NCBI RefSeq assembly: GCF_004698125.1
Contig: NZ_ML214297.1
Span: forward strand, 1,550,001-1,614,000
Length of the DNA: 64,000 nucleotides
Direction: 5' to 3'
Origin: Halosimplex halophilum
GTDB lineage: Archaea; Halobacteriota; Halobacteria; Halobacteriales; Haloarculaceae
Shown here: positions 15,196 through 24,270 of the stretch, piece after piece
Numbering within the stretch: the stretch's first letter is position 1
Layout of the letters: each line of letters opens with the position of its first letter
Position numbers and translations under genes: made by a program
Notes under the pieces: generated by a model
Told to the model about the DNA's origin: nothing
Seen by the model: the letters and a program-made list of their open reading frames with translations, nothing else
Database searches by the model: none

Positions 15196-16967
15196 CGCTC
15201 GCGGGCGGCGGCGTCGTCCAGGTGCCGACGCGCCCACAGTTCCAGTCCCGTCAGCGCCGCGACCGGCGTGAACGTCGGCAGTTCGCCCGCCGCGAGCCGG
15301 TCCCGGAGCGCGGAGACGGCCTCGCCGTCGAGCGGGTCGCGCTCGGCGACGCCGTCGAGGAGGTCGTCGACGAACCGCCGGAATCGGTCGTCGGTCGCGT
15401 ACCGGCGGGCGTAGGCGTCACCGGTCGTCACGTCGGGTGCCGTGCCCGGCGCCCCGCCCGATCCGTCGCCCCCGGACGCGGACCCGTCGGCCGGTTCGAC
15501 GCCGACCGGCCCGGCCGGGAGCCCCGCCAGGTCGGCGTCGAGGCGCTCGACGACCGCCCGCCGGATCGGCGGGGCGCCCGCGCCGACCGGCGCCGAGATG
15601 GGGCGCGTCCCGACCCGGTAGGCGGCGGGCATCCGCGCGGCGGTGTCCAGCAGCGGGCCGCTCGCGAGCGACCTGGTGCCGACCTGCGCCCGCTGGACCG
15701 CGCGACCCCGTAGCTCGGTCGCCGCCCGCACGCGCGCGGCCGCGTCGACCGCCGTCCGCTCGGGCGGCCCGTCGACGCTGGTCTCGACGAGCGCGTCGAC
15801 GGCGGCCAGCGGGTCCACGTCGGCCGCGAGCAGGTCCCGCACCGCACCGGCGGGGCAGACGCGCTCGTTCTCGTAGAGCGCGCCCGCGACCGAATCGTCG
15901 GCGCCGACCGCGCCGGCCCACGTCGCCGCGTCGAGCGCGGCGTCGCCGTGGACGAGCACGTCGGCGTCCGCGTGGAGCCGGTCGGTCACGTAGGGGAGGG
16001 CGTCGACCGTCGACCACGCGACCATCGCGTCGGTCGACGCCACCGCGTCCGCGACGGCGTCGACGAGGTGGTGGTCCGGGTCGCCGTGGGCCTGCCTGTT
16101 CGGCGCGTCGAGCGACGCGGCGACCTGTGCGGCCGCCTCCCTGTCACCGCTCGACTGCGCCCCCGCGGTCAGCGTCCGGACCGGCGGCGACCGGTCGGCC
16201 AGCACCGCCGCGGCGATCCGGCTGTCGGCGTCGCCGGGGAACCACAGCGAGGGGTCGCCGGCCGTCGTCGCGGCGTCCGCGAGCGCGCGCCGGTAGTCGC
16301 CGAGCCACCGGTCGGGGTACCCCGACGGCGCCAGCCCCGGCGACGCCGGCTCCCAGTAGCGCTCGGTCGACGCCCCGCCGTCGACGGTCACCCGCGTCGC
16401 CGGCGGGAGGCTCGCGACCCCCTCGACGAGCGTCCGCTCGCCGACGACGCCGCCGAACAGCAGCAAGTCGCTCACCGCGCGGGCGTCGAGCGCCGGGTCC
16501 GCCCGCTCGGCGACCAGCGGACCGAGTTCCGAGGCGAAAGTGACCTCGGGTGCGTCGGTGTCGTCCTCGCCGTGGGTGTCGCCGACCGCGTAGTAGAGCG
16601 GGCGCGTCCCGGCCCTGTCGGTCGCCAGGTGGACCGCGCCCGCGCGGGCGTCGACGCAGGCGAGCGCGAACGGCCCGTCGAGCCGCGAGAGGGTGTCCCG
16701 CGAGTCGTCGGCGACCCCGCGGAAGAGGTCCTCCCACGACAGCGCGAGCCGGTCGCGGTTCGACACGACGCCGTAGACGACGCCCAGCAGACCGTCGCCC
16801 CGCCAGACGACGTTCGCGTCCGGGTCCCGGGTCCCGTGTTCGAGCACGCCGGCGGCCGCCGCTCCCGCCCGTACGCTGTCGAGTTCGTACCAGTCCTCGC
16901 TCGCCATCGCCTCGGCCAGCTCCTCCAGCCGTTCGCCGCCGGCCGATCGTCCGATGAGTCCCGTCAT
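15177..16967 (-). CDS. Asparagine-synthase-like protein with degenerate active sites
   Basis: A 596-residue two-domain protein laid out like class II glutamine-dependent asparagine synthetase: N-terminal amidotransferase-like region (RLDGPFALACVD, FASELGPL near 97-150) and C-terminal synthetase-like region from about 220. Both active sites look lost: it starts MTGLIGRS where the family has a catalytic cysteine at position 2, and the PP-loop SGGxDS is replaced by PGDADS at 244-249. It may therefore be a non-catalytic or altered-function member, as seen among proteins in polysaccharide clusters. It lies between sugar genes and has a CATAACAA box about 30 bp upstream, suggesting a leaderless transcript. 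Confidence 0.75.
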   Translation of the reverse strand: MTGLIGRSAGGERLEELAEAMASEDWYELDSVRAGAAAAGVLEHGTRDPDANVVWRGDGLLGVVYGVVSNRDRLALSWEDLFRGVADDSRDTLSRLDGPFALACVDARAGAVHLATDRAGTRPLYYAVGDTHGEDDTDAPEVTFASELGPLVAERADPALDARAVSDLLLFGGVVGERTLVEGVASLPPATRVTVDGGASTERYWEPASPGLAPSGYPDRWLGDYRRALADAATTAGDPSLWFPGDADSRIAAAVLADRSPPVRTLTAGAQSSGDREAAAQVAASLDAPNRQAHGDPDHHLVDAVADAVASTDAMVAWSTVDALPYVTDRLHADADVLVHGDAALDAATWAGAVGADDSVAGALYENERVCPAGAVRDLLAADVDPLAAVDALVETSVDGPPERTAVDAAARVRAATELRGRAVQRAQVGTRSLASGPLLDTAARMPAAYRVGTRPISAPVGAGAPPIRRAVVERLDADLAGLPAGPVGVEPADGSASGGDGSGGAPGTAPDVTTGDAYARRYATDDRFRRFVDDLLDGVAERDPLDGEAVSALRDRLAAGELPTFTPVAALTGLELWARRHLDDAAARERSTVEA

Positions 16968-16993
16968 GGCCCCGACGTGACCGCATCCGGGTA

Positions 16994-17001
16994 TTGTTAT
17001 G
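16994..17001 (-). promoter_or_regulatory. CATAACAA box, probable promoter of asparagine-synthase-like gene
   Basis: CATAACAA on the minus strand, centred about 30 bp before the ATG at 16967, where a TATA box belongs for a leaderless transcript. Confidence 0.55.
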
Positions 17002-17468
17002 CGGCCCCTGAACCACCCCGTCCCGCGCTATCGATCGCGATACCGGTCCCCGGCGCCCGGGAACCGAACTCCGACTCCGCACTTCCGGCGCCCGCGAAAA
17101 CATCAGAGATAGATGTAGAACCCACAAAGATAAGATTTATGTTATTTGTTGCCGCCTGTCCGGAGATTCGGGCTGGGAACTCGATAGAACCTCTACATCT
17201 CCCTTAAATCGACTATGCGGTTCGAATCAGCGTGCCCGCGACGGATCGGACCAGTCACGGCCACCCGGATCGATATAGCGGTATTATGTTTATTTGGGGC
17301 GGAAACGCGATATCTGTCGAGAAGCCGAATCGAGCGCCAGTTGAGGTAGTATATTTAATCTATTATTTCTTCTATGAATGTTGGAGTGGTATGTCGGCAC
17401 ATCGGCGTAGTGGCAGCGCCGGTGAGCGCTCGGCGGGTCCGGGCGGCGGATCGGCGGGGTAGCCGTGC

Positions 17469-17476
17469 CATTACAA
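17469..17476 (+). promoter_or_regulatory. CATTACAA box, probable promoter of the deacetylase gene
   Basis: If this acts as the TATA box, transcription would begin near 17500, downstream of the first possible GTG (17484) but upstream of the GTG at 17523, which favours the latter as the start codon. Confidence 0.45.
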
Positions 17477-17522
17477 TCAGCGTGTGGGGCCTCGGGGCTG
17501 GCATGAAGGGGAGTCGAGACGC

Positions 17523-18443
17523 GTGGGATCGGTAGTCCTGTCCGTGGACGCGGAGCTGGCCTGGGGGTTCGTCGACTACGACGAGCCGCCGGGCGACAGG
17601 GTCGAGAGCGGCCGGTCGGGGTGGCGGACCCTCCGGCGGCTCTGCGAGACCTACGACGTGCCGGCGACCTGGGCGGTCGTCGCCCACCTCCTCGAAGACG
17701 ACTGCGACGGGCGCCACGCCGACCACCCGGTCGGACCCGGGTGGTTCGCCCGCGAGCGCGGTGAGTGGGCCGACCGGCCGGACCTGACGCGGGGTCCCGA
17801 GCTCGTCGAGGAGCTCCGGGAGTCGCCCGTCGACCACGATATCGGCTGTCACACGTACGCCCACGTCGAGTTCGGCGCGCCGGGGACGACCCGCGCGATG
17901 GCGGCCGGCGAGCTCGCGCGCAGCCGGGCGCTGCTGGACGAGTGGGGGATCGACGGCCGGTCGTTCGTCTTCCCGCGGAACGACGTCGGCCACGTCGACC
18001 TCCTGCCCGAGTACGGCTTCGAGGTCTACCGCGGCCGTCGCCCCGTCGAGCGCCGGTCGCTCCCGGAGAAGCTGCGGACCGTCGCCGTCGGCGACGGCCG
18101 CCCGCCGCTCGTCCAGCCGACGGTCGAGGACGGCGGTCTCGTGAACCTGCCCGCGTCGCTGTTCCTCTACAGTTTCGAGGGGCTGGCGCTGCGGGCGACG
18201 AAGCGGTTCGTCGGCGACCCCGTCGTCGAACTCGTCGAGCGTGGGCTGGACGCCGCGGCGGAGGGCGAGGGCGTGCTCCACCTCTGGCTGCACCCGAACA
18301 ACCTGGTCGACGACGCGGCGGTCGACCGGATCGAGGCCGTCCTGCGGGCGATCGACGACCGCCGCGACGCCGTCCCCGTCGAGACGATGGCGGAGGTCGC
18401 GGCCCGGCGGCGCCCGCGGGCGGAGTCGGGAACCGACGACTGA
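17523..18443 (+). CDS. Polysaccharide deacetylase family protein
   Basis: A 306-residue carbohydrate esterase family 4-like protein. The first motif reads VVLSVDAELAWGF, with the metal-binding aspartate, and the HxxxH motif is CHTYAH at 109-114 (H110, H114). LHLWLHPNN near the C-terminus gives a further conserved histidine. Members remove N-acetyl groups from cell-surface glycans; there is no signal peptide, so it may act on a lipid- or nucleotide-linked precursor in the cytoplasm. Start GTG 17523 was chosen over GTG 17484 because of promoter position and because the family usually begins right at GSVV. Confidence 0.8.
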   Translation: MGSVVLSVDAELAWGFVDYDEPPGDRVESGRSGWRTLRRLCETYDVPATWAVVAHLLEDDCDGRHADHPVGPGWFARERGEWADRPDLTRGPELVEELRESPVDHDIGCHTYAHVEFGAPGTTRAMAAGELARSRALLDEWGIDGRSFVFPRNDVGHVDLLPEYGFEVYRGRRPVERRSLPEKLRTVAVGDGRPPLVQPTVEDGGLVNLPASLFLYSFEGLALRATKRFVGDPVVELVERGLDAAAEGEGVLHLWLHPNNLVDDAAVDRIEAVLRAIDDRRDAVPVETMAEVAARRRPRAESGTDD

Positions 18444-18628
18444 ACTCGCGAAGGCGGTGGATAACCGCCGGTTCAGGCGACGTATAACTATGCGGACGGC
18501 GCGTCGACACGGGGCAATGCGTGTCAGTCACGGACCGGACGGGGCGGGCGTCGCGGCCCCGCACAGCGGCGAGCGGCATCGAAACGGCGGTTCGACCGAA
18601 CTGGCGTCCGGCGCGGGGGTGACCCGGC

Positions 18629-19588
18629 GTGGGGACTGACCCGGCGAGCGGCCTCGACGGGGCGTCGGTCCTCGTGACCGGCGGGGCGGGCTTCGTCGGG
18701 AGCCACCTCGCGGCCGCGCTGACCGACCGCTGCGAGGTCACCGTGCTGGACGACTGCTCGACGGGCGACCCGGCGCGCGTGCCGGAGGGCGCGGAGCTGG
18801 TCAGGGGCGACGTGCGCGACCCGACCGAGCTCGGGCCGGCGATGCGCGGCGTCGACGTGATCTTCCATCAGGCGGCACTGGCCGACCGCCGGACCTCGAC
18901 CCGGTCGCCGGTCGAGGGCCACCGCCGGACGGCGTCGGGGACGGTGAAGGTCCTCGACGCGGCCCGCCGGGAGGACGCCCGCGTCGTCACCGCCACCGGC
19001 GCCGCGGTGTACGGCCCGCCCGACACGCTCCCGGTCCGCGAGTCCGACCGGAAGACGCCCGTGTCGCCGCACGGGATCGACAAACTGGCCGCCGACCAGT
19101 ACACCCGCCAGTTCGCCGACCGCTACGGGATGGAGACGGTCGCCCTCCGGTACTTCGAGGTCTACGGGCCCGACTGGACGGACGACCGCGGCGACCCGTC
19201 CGGGGCCGACGGCGTCGTCGGCGCCTTCCTCGACCGTGCGCGCTCGGGGCGGGTGCTCCCGGTCGAGGGCGACGGGACGCGGACGCGGGATTTCGTCCAC
19301 GTCTCGGACGTGGTGCGGGCGAACCTCCTGGCGGCGACGACCGACGCGACCGGGCGAGCCTACAACGTCGGGACGGGGACCGGCGTCCCCGTCCGGGAGG
19401 TCGCCGAGCGGGTCGTCGATCTGGTCGACTCGGACAGCGAGGTCGTCCACGTCGAGCCCCGCGAGAACGCGGTCACGCACAGGCGGGCGGCGCTCGGGCG
19501 GGCGCGCAGCCGGCTGGGGTACGAGCCGACCTACGACCTCGAGGAGGGGCTGGCGACGCTGGTCGACCGGGCGGCCGTCCCGAGTTGA
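18629..19588 (+). CDS. NAD-dependent epimerase/dehydratase with Tyr-to-His change in the catalytic motif
   Basis: A 319-residue extended short-chain dehydrogenase of the UDP-glucose 4-epimerase group. The NAD motif TGGAGFVGS is at 17-25, and ALRYFEVYGP and DFVHVSDV are typical. The YxxxK catalytic pair is normally tyrosine then lysine; here PHGIDK has histidine at 148 (CAC codon) and lysine at 152. One base change (CAC for TAC) would account for it. The enzyme may be impaired or use a different acid/base. The GTG start at 18629 gives a full N-terminus. It lies between the deacetylase and the glycosyltransferase. Confidence 0.82.
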   Translation: MGTDPASGLDGASVLVTGGAGFVGSHLAAALTDRCEVTVLDDCSTGDPARVPEGAELVRGDVRDPTELGPAMRGVDVIFHQAALADRRTSTRSPVEGHRRTASGTVKVLDAARREDARVVTATGAAVYGPPDTLPVRESDRKTPVSPHGIDKLAADQYTRQFADRYGMETVALRYFEVYGPDWTDDRGDPSGADGVVGAFLDRARSGRVLPVEGDGTRTRDFVHVSDVVRANLLAATTDATGRAYNVGTGTGVPVREVAERVVDLVDSDSEVVHVEPRENAVTHRRAALGRARSRLGYEPTYDLEEGLATLVDRAAVPS

Positions 19589-19620
19589 CCGGCCGACTGA
19601 TCCGAGCCGGCCGGCCGACT
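19580..19620. repeat. Imperfect direct repeat at the epimerase stop codon
   Basis: CCGAGTTGACCGGCCGACT (19580-19598, containing the TGA stop) recurs at 19602-19620 with about 16 of 19 positions identical, period 22 bp. A weaker third copy follows at about 19645. Confidence 0.5.
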
Positions 19621-19713
19621 ACCCGGGGGGACCGGCCGGCTGCTCCGAACTGGCCGGGCGTCCGCCGGGGGCCGGCCCGCCGGTTCCGGCCGCCTCGGGG
19701 GCCGTATGAGAAC

Positions 19714-19721
19714 CATAACAA
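19714..19721 (+). promoter_or_regulatory. CATAACAA box upstream of the glycosyltransferase
   Basis: Centred about 46 bp before the ATG at 19764; as a TATA box it would give a leader of about 20 nt. Confidence 0.45.
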
Positions 19722-19763
19722 AACCCGCGGTTCGCCTACGACCGACCGGCGACTACCACGCAC

Positions 19764-20771
19764 ATGTATCAGGACACGACAATCGGCGTCGTCGTGCCGG
19801 CGTACAACGAGGCGGGCTTCGTCGGTGACGTCATCGACTCGATCCCGGCGTTCGTCGACCGCATCTACCCCGTCGACGACGCCTCCACGGACGGGACCTG
19901 GGCGGAGATCCGCGAACACGCACAGCGACAGAACGCGCCGACGCCCGAACTGGTCGGCGACGGCGGGACCAAGCGGCGCGTCGTCCCGCTCCAGCACAGC
20001 GAGAACAGGGGCGTCGGCGGCGCGATCAAGACCGGCTACCAGCGCGCCGTCGCCGACGGGGTCGAGGTCGTCACCGTCATGGGCGGCGACGGCCAGATGG
20101 ACCCCGACATCATCGAGCGCATCATCGACCCGGTCGTCGACGGCCGGGCCGACTACGCGAAGGGCAACCGCCTCCTGCTGGGCGACCACGCCGACTCGAT
20201 GCCCCCGTTCCGCTACGTCGGCAACGTCACGCTCACGTACCTCACGCGGATCGCAAGCGGGTACTGGGAGATCGGCGACCCCCAGAACGGCTACACCGCC
20301 ATCTCGGCGGAGGCCATCGAGGCCGCCGGCGTCGACGAGATGTACGAGTTCTACGGCTACTGCAACGACCTGCTCGTCCGGCTCAACGTCGCCGACATGC
20401 GCGTCGTCGACGTGCCGACGCCGGCCGTCTACGGCGACGAGGAGAGCCACATCGACTACTCGACGTACATCCCCCGGGTGTCGGGCATGCTGCTGCGGAA
20501 CTTCCTGTGGCGGCTGCGCGCCAAGTACCTCTCCGGCCGTCCCCACCCGGTCGCGCTGTGTTACCTGCTCGGGGCCGGCGGCGTCGCAGCCGGCGTCGGC
20601 GCCGGCCTCCTGGCGCTCCTGCGAGGGACGGCCGTCCCGACCGTCGCCGCCGTCGGGTTGGGCCTCCTCTTTCTCGTCCTCGCGATGGTTCTGGACAAGC
20701 GGTCAAACGATCACCTCACGAACGTCGTCTCGCCGACACGGGCCGACTCCCCCGGCCCGACCGCGGAGTAA
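19764..20771 (+). CDS. Glycosyltransferase family 2 (DPM1/AglJ-like) with membrane tail
   Basis: A 335-residue GT2 enzyme. GVVVPAYNEAGFVGDVIDSI starts the GT-A fold, VDDASTDGT is the nucleotide-binding motif, and GGDGQMDPD at about 107-115 stands where DxDGQ metal-binding motifs occur. C-terminal residues about 255-310 hold two hydrophobic segments that anchor it in the membrane. Related enzymes transfer sugar to dolichol phosphate or start archaeal N-glycan assembly. It is monocistronic in this region of surface-sugar genes; donor and acceptor are not evident. Confidence 0.85.
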   Translation: MYQDTTIGVVVPAYNEAGFVGDVIDSIPAFVDRIYPVDDASTDGTWAEIREHAQRQNAPTPELVGDGGTKRRVVPLQHSENRGVGGAIKTGYQRAVADGVEVVTVMGGDGQMDPDIIERIIDPVVDGRADYAKGNRLLLGDHADSMPPFRYVGNVTLTYLTRIASGYWEIGDPQNGYTAISAEAIEAAGVDEMYEFYGYCNDLLVRLNVADMRVVDVPTPAVYGDEESHIDYSTYIPRVSGMLLRNFLWRLRAKYLSGRPHPVALCYLLGAGGVAAGVGAGLLALLRGTAVPTVAAVGLGLLFLVLAMVLDKRSNDHLTNVVSPTRADSPGPTAE

Positions 20772-21029
20772 GCGACACCTACAGCCCGGAGCCGTCGCGG
20801 CGAGCGAGCGTGAGTCGGCGGGTCCGCCGGTTGCGCGGCGGTAGTCTCGGCCTGTGGTAGCAGTTCTCGCCGTTAGCACGTGGTACGTATCACGTACCGA
20901 ACCCGCAACCGTCTCTCGGACAAGTCATCTCAAACGGACAGTAGCGTTATACGAGTAGGTGGGCACTACCGCAAGTGTGACCCCCGAGTCGTGGCGGGCG
21001 CGGCCGCCACCGGGACGAGCCATCGAAAT

Positions 21030-21302
21030 ATGACCGAAGACAACGAGAACGCGGACGTGTGGACGGACGGACAGACCAAGTCGCGGGGCGAGCGGTCCCT
21101 TCCGACCGACTGGCTCGACCAGCCGGTCGACCCCGACCTCGAAGAGAACCTCGGCTACGAGCTGGTCGCGTGGGAGAAGATCAACGTCGTCGACGACCCG
21201 GACCAGGTCATCTTCCTGCCCGACTCCGAGGAGCAGCTGCGCGACGACGCCTTCATCGTCTCGGACGAGAGCGCGGTGTGTGACCTGACGAACAAGCGAT
21301 GA
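21030..21302 (+). CDS. Conserved-looking acidic small protein, function unknown
   Basis: A 90-residue, strongly acidic protein with the segment WLDQPVDPDLEENLGYELVA and then VIFLPDSEEQLRDDAF. No membrane segment and a single cysteine near the C-terminus. Composition and codon use fit a real halophilic protein, but I do not recognise the family. The ATG at 21030 was chosen; the longer frame upstream is arginine-rich. It ends 54 bp before the end of the converging glmS. Confidence 0.65.
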   Translation: MTEDNENADVWTDGQTKSRGERSLPTDWLDQPVDPDLEENLGYELVAWEKINVVDDPDQVIFLPDSEEQLRDDAFIVSDESAVCDLTNKR

Positions 21303-21356
21303 GCCGCCGGGCGACGATGGCTCGCGGCTTCGGTCAGTGCGACGAGTAGCGGCGGG

Positions 21357-23165
21357 TCACTCCACTGTGACGCTCTTGGCCAGGTTGCGCGGTTTGTCGA
21401 CGGGTCGGTCCAGCAGCGTCGCGGTGTGATAGGACAGCAGCTGGAGCTGGACGTTCGCCAGGACGCCGACCAGCTCGGGATGGGTCTCTGGCACCCACAG
21501 CACGTCGTCGGCGGCCTCGGCCACCTCTCGCTCCGAGCGCGGGGCCACCGCCACGACCGGCGCCCCCCGCGCGCTCACTTCCTCGATGCTCCCGACGAGC
21601 TTCTCGGTGTGTTGCCCGGTGCAGACCGCGAACACCGGGGTCGACGGCGTCACGAGCGCGAGCGGGCCGTGTTTGAGTTCGCCGGCCGGGAACCCCTCGG
21701 CGTGCTCGTAGGAGATCTCCTTGAGCTTCAGCGCCCCCTCCAGGGCGACCGGGTGGGCCGTCCCGCGGCCGATGAAGAAGTACGCGTCGCTGTCGTCGTA
21801 GCGGTCCGCCAGCGCGCTCGCCGAGGAGTCCGCCAGGATCGTCTCGACCCCGTCGGGCACGTCCTCGAGCGCCGCCGGCAGCCCCGGGGGCGCCGAGCCC
21901 GACCCGCCGGTCTCCGCCGCGATCCGCTCGGCGAGCAGGCCGAGCGTCGCCACCTGCGAGGAGAACGTCTTCGTCGCGGCGACGCCGATCTCCGGCCCCG
22001 CCCGGATCAGGACGGTGTCGTCGCACTCGCGGGCGGCCGTCGACCCGACGACGTTTGTCACTGCGAGAGTCCGCAAGCCTTCGGAGGCCCCCTCGCGGAG
22101 CGCCGCGAGCGTGTCGGCGGTCTCGCCGCTCTGGGTGACGCCGACGAGGACGGTCCCCTCCTCCGTCGGCGGCGCGGTCACCGCGTACTCGCTGGCGAGG
22201 TACGCGCGCGCGGGGACGCCCCGCTCGCGCAGCAGTTGCGCGCCGTACAGCGCCGCGTGGTAGGAGGTCCCGCAGGCGACGAAGTGGACACGGTCCACGT
22301 CGGCGAACGCGCCCGGCGACAGCGACTCGAAGGCGACCTCGTCGCCGTCGGCGCGGCCCCGCACTGCCTGGGCGATGGCCGTCGGCTGCTCGTCGATCTC
22401 CTTGCGCATGTAGTGGTCGAACGACCCCTTCTCCACGTCCTCGGAGGTCCACTCGACGGTCTCGACGGACCGGTCGACGGCCCGGCCGTCCGTGTCGGTG
22501 ACCTCGTAGCCGTCGGGCGCGACCCGGACCACGTCGCCGTCCTCGAGGTACACCACGTCGTCGGTGAACTCCAGGAACGCGGGCACGTCGCTGGCGAGGT
22601 AGTACGCGTCGTCGCCGACGCCGAAGACCAGCGGCGAGCCCTGGCGGGCGGCGTAGACGGTCTCCTCGTCCTCGTGGACCATGGCGATCGCGTAGCTCCC
22701 CGAGAGGTCGTCGACGGCCCGCCGGAAGGCGGCCTCGACCGTCGCCCCCTCGTCGACGTAGGCCTCGACGAGGTGCGGGACGACCTCCGTGTCCGTGTCG
22801 CTGGAGAAGGTGTGGCCCATCTCGGCGAGGCGGTCGCGCAGCTCCCCGTGGTTCTCGATGATCCCGTTGTGGACGACCGCCAGGTCCCCGTAGCAGTCGG
22901 TGTGGGGGTGGGCGTTGGCGTTCGTTGGCGGGCCGTGCGTGCTCCAGCGGGTGTGTCCGAGCCCGACGCGGCCGGCGATCGAGCTGCGCGAGAGCAGGTC
23001 GGCCAGTTCCTCGACCTTCCCCTCGCGCTTGACGACCTCGACGCCGGCGCCGTTCGCGACGGCGACCCCCGCCGAGTCGTACCCCCGGTACTCGAGGTTC
23101 TCGAGGCCCGTCAGCAGCGTCGACACCGCGTCGTCGGCGCCGACCGCGGCGGTGATCCCGCACAT
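21357..23165 (-). CDS. glmS: Glutamine--fructose-6-phosphate aminotransferase (isomerizing)
   Basis: A 602-residue enzyme that makes glucosamine 6-phosphate from fructose 6-phosphate and glutamine, the entry to UDP-GlcNAc. It begins MCGITAAVG, so the catalytic N-terminal cysteine is exposed after Met removal; RGYDSAGVA, HTRWSTHG and HNGIIENH complete the amidotransferase domain. Two SIS domains follow (VACGTSYHAALYG; VTQSGETADTLAALREG; FIGRGTAHPVALEGALKLKE) and the C-terminal DKPRNLAKSVTVE is classic. It supplies hexosamine for the surface-sugar pathway next door. Start chosen at 23165 because of the required MCG terminus. Confidence 0.95.
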   Translation of the reverse strand: MCGITAAVGADDAVSTLLTGLENLEYRGYDSAGVAVANGAGVEVVKREGKVEELADLLSRSSIAGRVGLGHTRWSTHGPPTNANAHPHTDCYGDLAVVHNGIIENHGELRDRLAEMGHTFSSDTDTEVVPHLVEAYVDEGATVEAAFRRAVDDLSGSYAIAMVHEDEETVYAARQGSPLVFGVGDDAYYLASDVPAFLEFTDDVVYLEDGDVVRVAPDGYEVTDTDGRAVDRSVETVEWTSEDVEKGSFDHYMRKEIDEQPTAIAQAVRGRADGDEVAFESLSPGAFADVDRVHFVACGTSYHAALYGAQLLRERGVPARAYLASEYAVTAPPTEEGTVLVGVTQSGETADTLAALREGASEGLRTLAVTNVVGSTAARECDDTVLIRAGPEIGVAATKTFSSQVATLGLLAERIAAETGGSGSAPPGLPAALEDVPDGVETILADSSASALADRYDDSDAYFFIGRGTAHPVALEGALKLKEISYEHAEGFPAGELKHGPLALVTPSTPVFAVCTGQHTEKLVGSIEEVSARGAPVVAVAPRSEREVAEAADDVLWVPETHPELVGVLANVQLQLLSYHTATLLDRPVDKPRNLAKSVTVE

Positions 23166-23268
23166 CAGGACCACCCCGCGGACGGCGGCGCTGCTCCCTC
23201 GGTTCCGGTCCGGTCGGTTCGGGCGACAGGCGACTCTGCCATGCCTCCGCGTAGCCGAGAACGTGACA

Positions 23269-23276
23269 TTGTTATG
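23269..23276 (-). promoter_or_regulatory. CATAACAA box upstream of glmS
   Basis: CATAACAA on the minus strand, about 108 bp before the glmS ATG. The same octamer precedes other sugar genes here. Confidence 0.4.
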
Positions 23277-23371
23277 TATCGACTTGCCCCCCGCGGGGGC
23301 GGGTAGGCGGTCGATACGCTCGCGGGCGTTTCGACCCGGAGATCCGGTCACGGCCCGGCGGCGGACGGCCG

Positions 23372-23944
23372 TCAGGGCTCGACGACGAGCTGGCGCTCCC
23401 CGGCGAAGCGGTCGAGCGCGTCGACCAGGTCCGCGACCGTGTACTCGCGGCCCCCGATCCGGCAGGGGAAGACGCCCGCGAGGGCCTCGTCGCAGTAGAG
23501 CGCGGCGCTCACCCGCGGCGGGACGAGCGCCCGCGCGGTTTCGCCGGCGATCGAGGAGTCGAGTTCCCTCGTCTCGAAGAAGGGGCTGGCGGTCGCGTCG
23601 TACTCGTCGCCCCACTCGTCGAGTTCGGCGATCCGGTCGATGAGGTCGCCGCCGCCGTCGGTGCCCGAACAGGTGTCACACAGGCAGAGGCGGTTCCCGG
23701 TGACCGTCACGGAGACGCCGTCGAGCGCCGACGCCGCGGCCAGTTCGTCGAGTCGCGCGATCAGCGCCTCCTGTCGGGACTTGGCGCCCAGCGGCGGGAG
23801 CATCGACCGGACGAACACCTCCACCCGGCGTTCGTCGGCCGTCGCGAACCGGTCGGCAGTCGCGTCCATCCACGCGTGGAACCCGGAACGAGCGGTCGGC
23901 TCCGGGTCCGCTGTGTCCGTCGAATGCGAACGGTCTCGTGTCAC
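23372..23944 (-). CDS. Haloarchaeal protein with CxCxxC motif, function unknown
   Basis: About 190 residues. After a Ser/Thr/Glu-rich N-terminus the protein has VEVFVRSMLPPLGAKSRQEALIARLDEL and a CLCDTC cysteine motif, features I associate with haloarchaeal proteins annotated loosely as HTH-domain proteins. The C-terminal half includes PCRIGGREYTVADLVDALD. No function can be assigned. Start codon is uncertain: GTG 23944 is used here; ATG 23869 would give 165 residues. Confidence 0.65.
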   Translation of the reverse strand: MTRDRSHSTDTADPEPTARSGFHAWMDATADRFATADERRVEVFVRSMLPPLGAKSRQEALIARLDELAAASALDGVSVTVTGNRLCLCDTCSGTDGGGDLIDRIAELDEWGDEYDATASPFFETRELDSSIAGETARALVPPRVSAALYCDEALAGVFPCRIGGREYTVADLVDALDRFAGERQLVVEP

Positions 23945-24270
23945 AGTCGACTCGGACAAGCCGCGGGCCCCTCTTGAACGGCCCGACCGTTCACCCGCGA
24001 GCGGCGAGTAAGCGGCTCGAACGGCGCGGTAACGGATTCCGGAGGGGCGAGTAACCCGGTCGGTATCGCTCGACCGCCACACCGTTTCGACCGTTCGCGC
24101 GCTCCCGAGCCGACCCCGGACCGCCCCGGGACCACCGACCGCGGCGGGACCGGACGCCCGGCGAGCGTCCCGGGAGCGAGAGCACCCGCCGGTATCGACC
24201 GGCTACCGTCCGGTAGCGCTCCCCTTCCCGACCCCACACAGCTTTCCGTCCGGACGCCCCACCGGGGCGT
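23945..24270. other. Intergenic, 326 bp, nothing recognised
   Basis: Divergent spacer between the CxCxxC protein and the DUF502 gene, rich in CGGTA/TACCG-type short motifs (about 24030-24220). No credible frame, RNA or strong promoter. Confidence 0.45.

Larger units (their letters stand above)
16968..17522. other. Intergenic, 555 bp, with AT-rich patch
   Basis: Contains a CATAACAA box (minus) at 16994-17001 and a CATTACAA box (plus) at 17469-17476. Between about 17090 and 17400 GC content falls to about one third to one half in several 60-bp stretches, far below the surroundings. No credible intact gene was found there; it may be a remnant of acquired DNA or a regulatory region. Confidence 0.55.

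Noticed and set aside
17090-17400. Insertion-sequence remnant
   Set aside because: Low GC is suggestive, but I found no transposase motif, terminal inverted repeats or target duplication.
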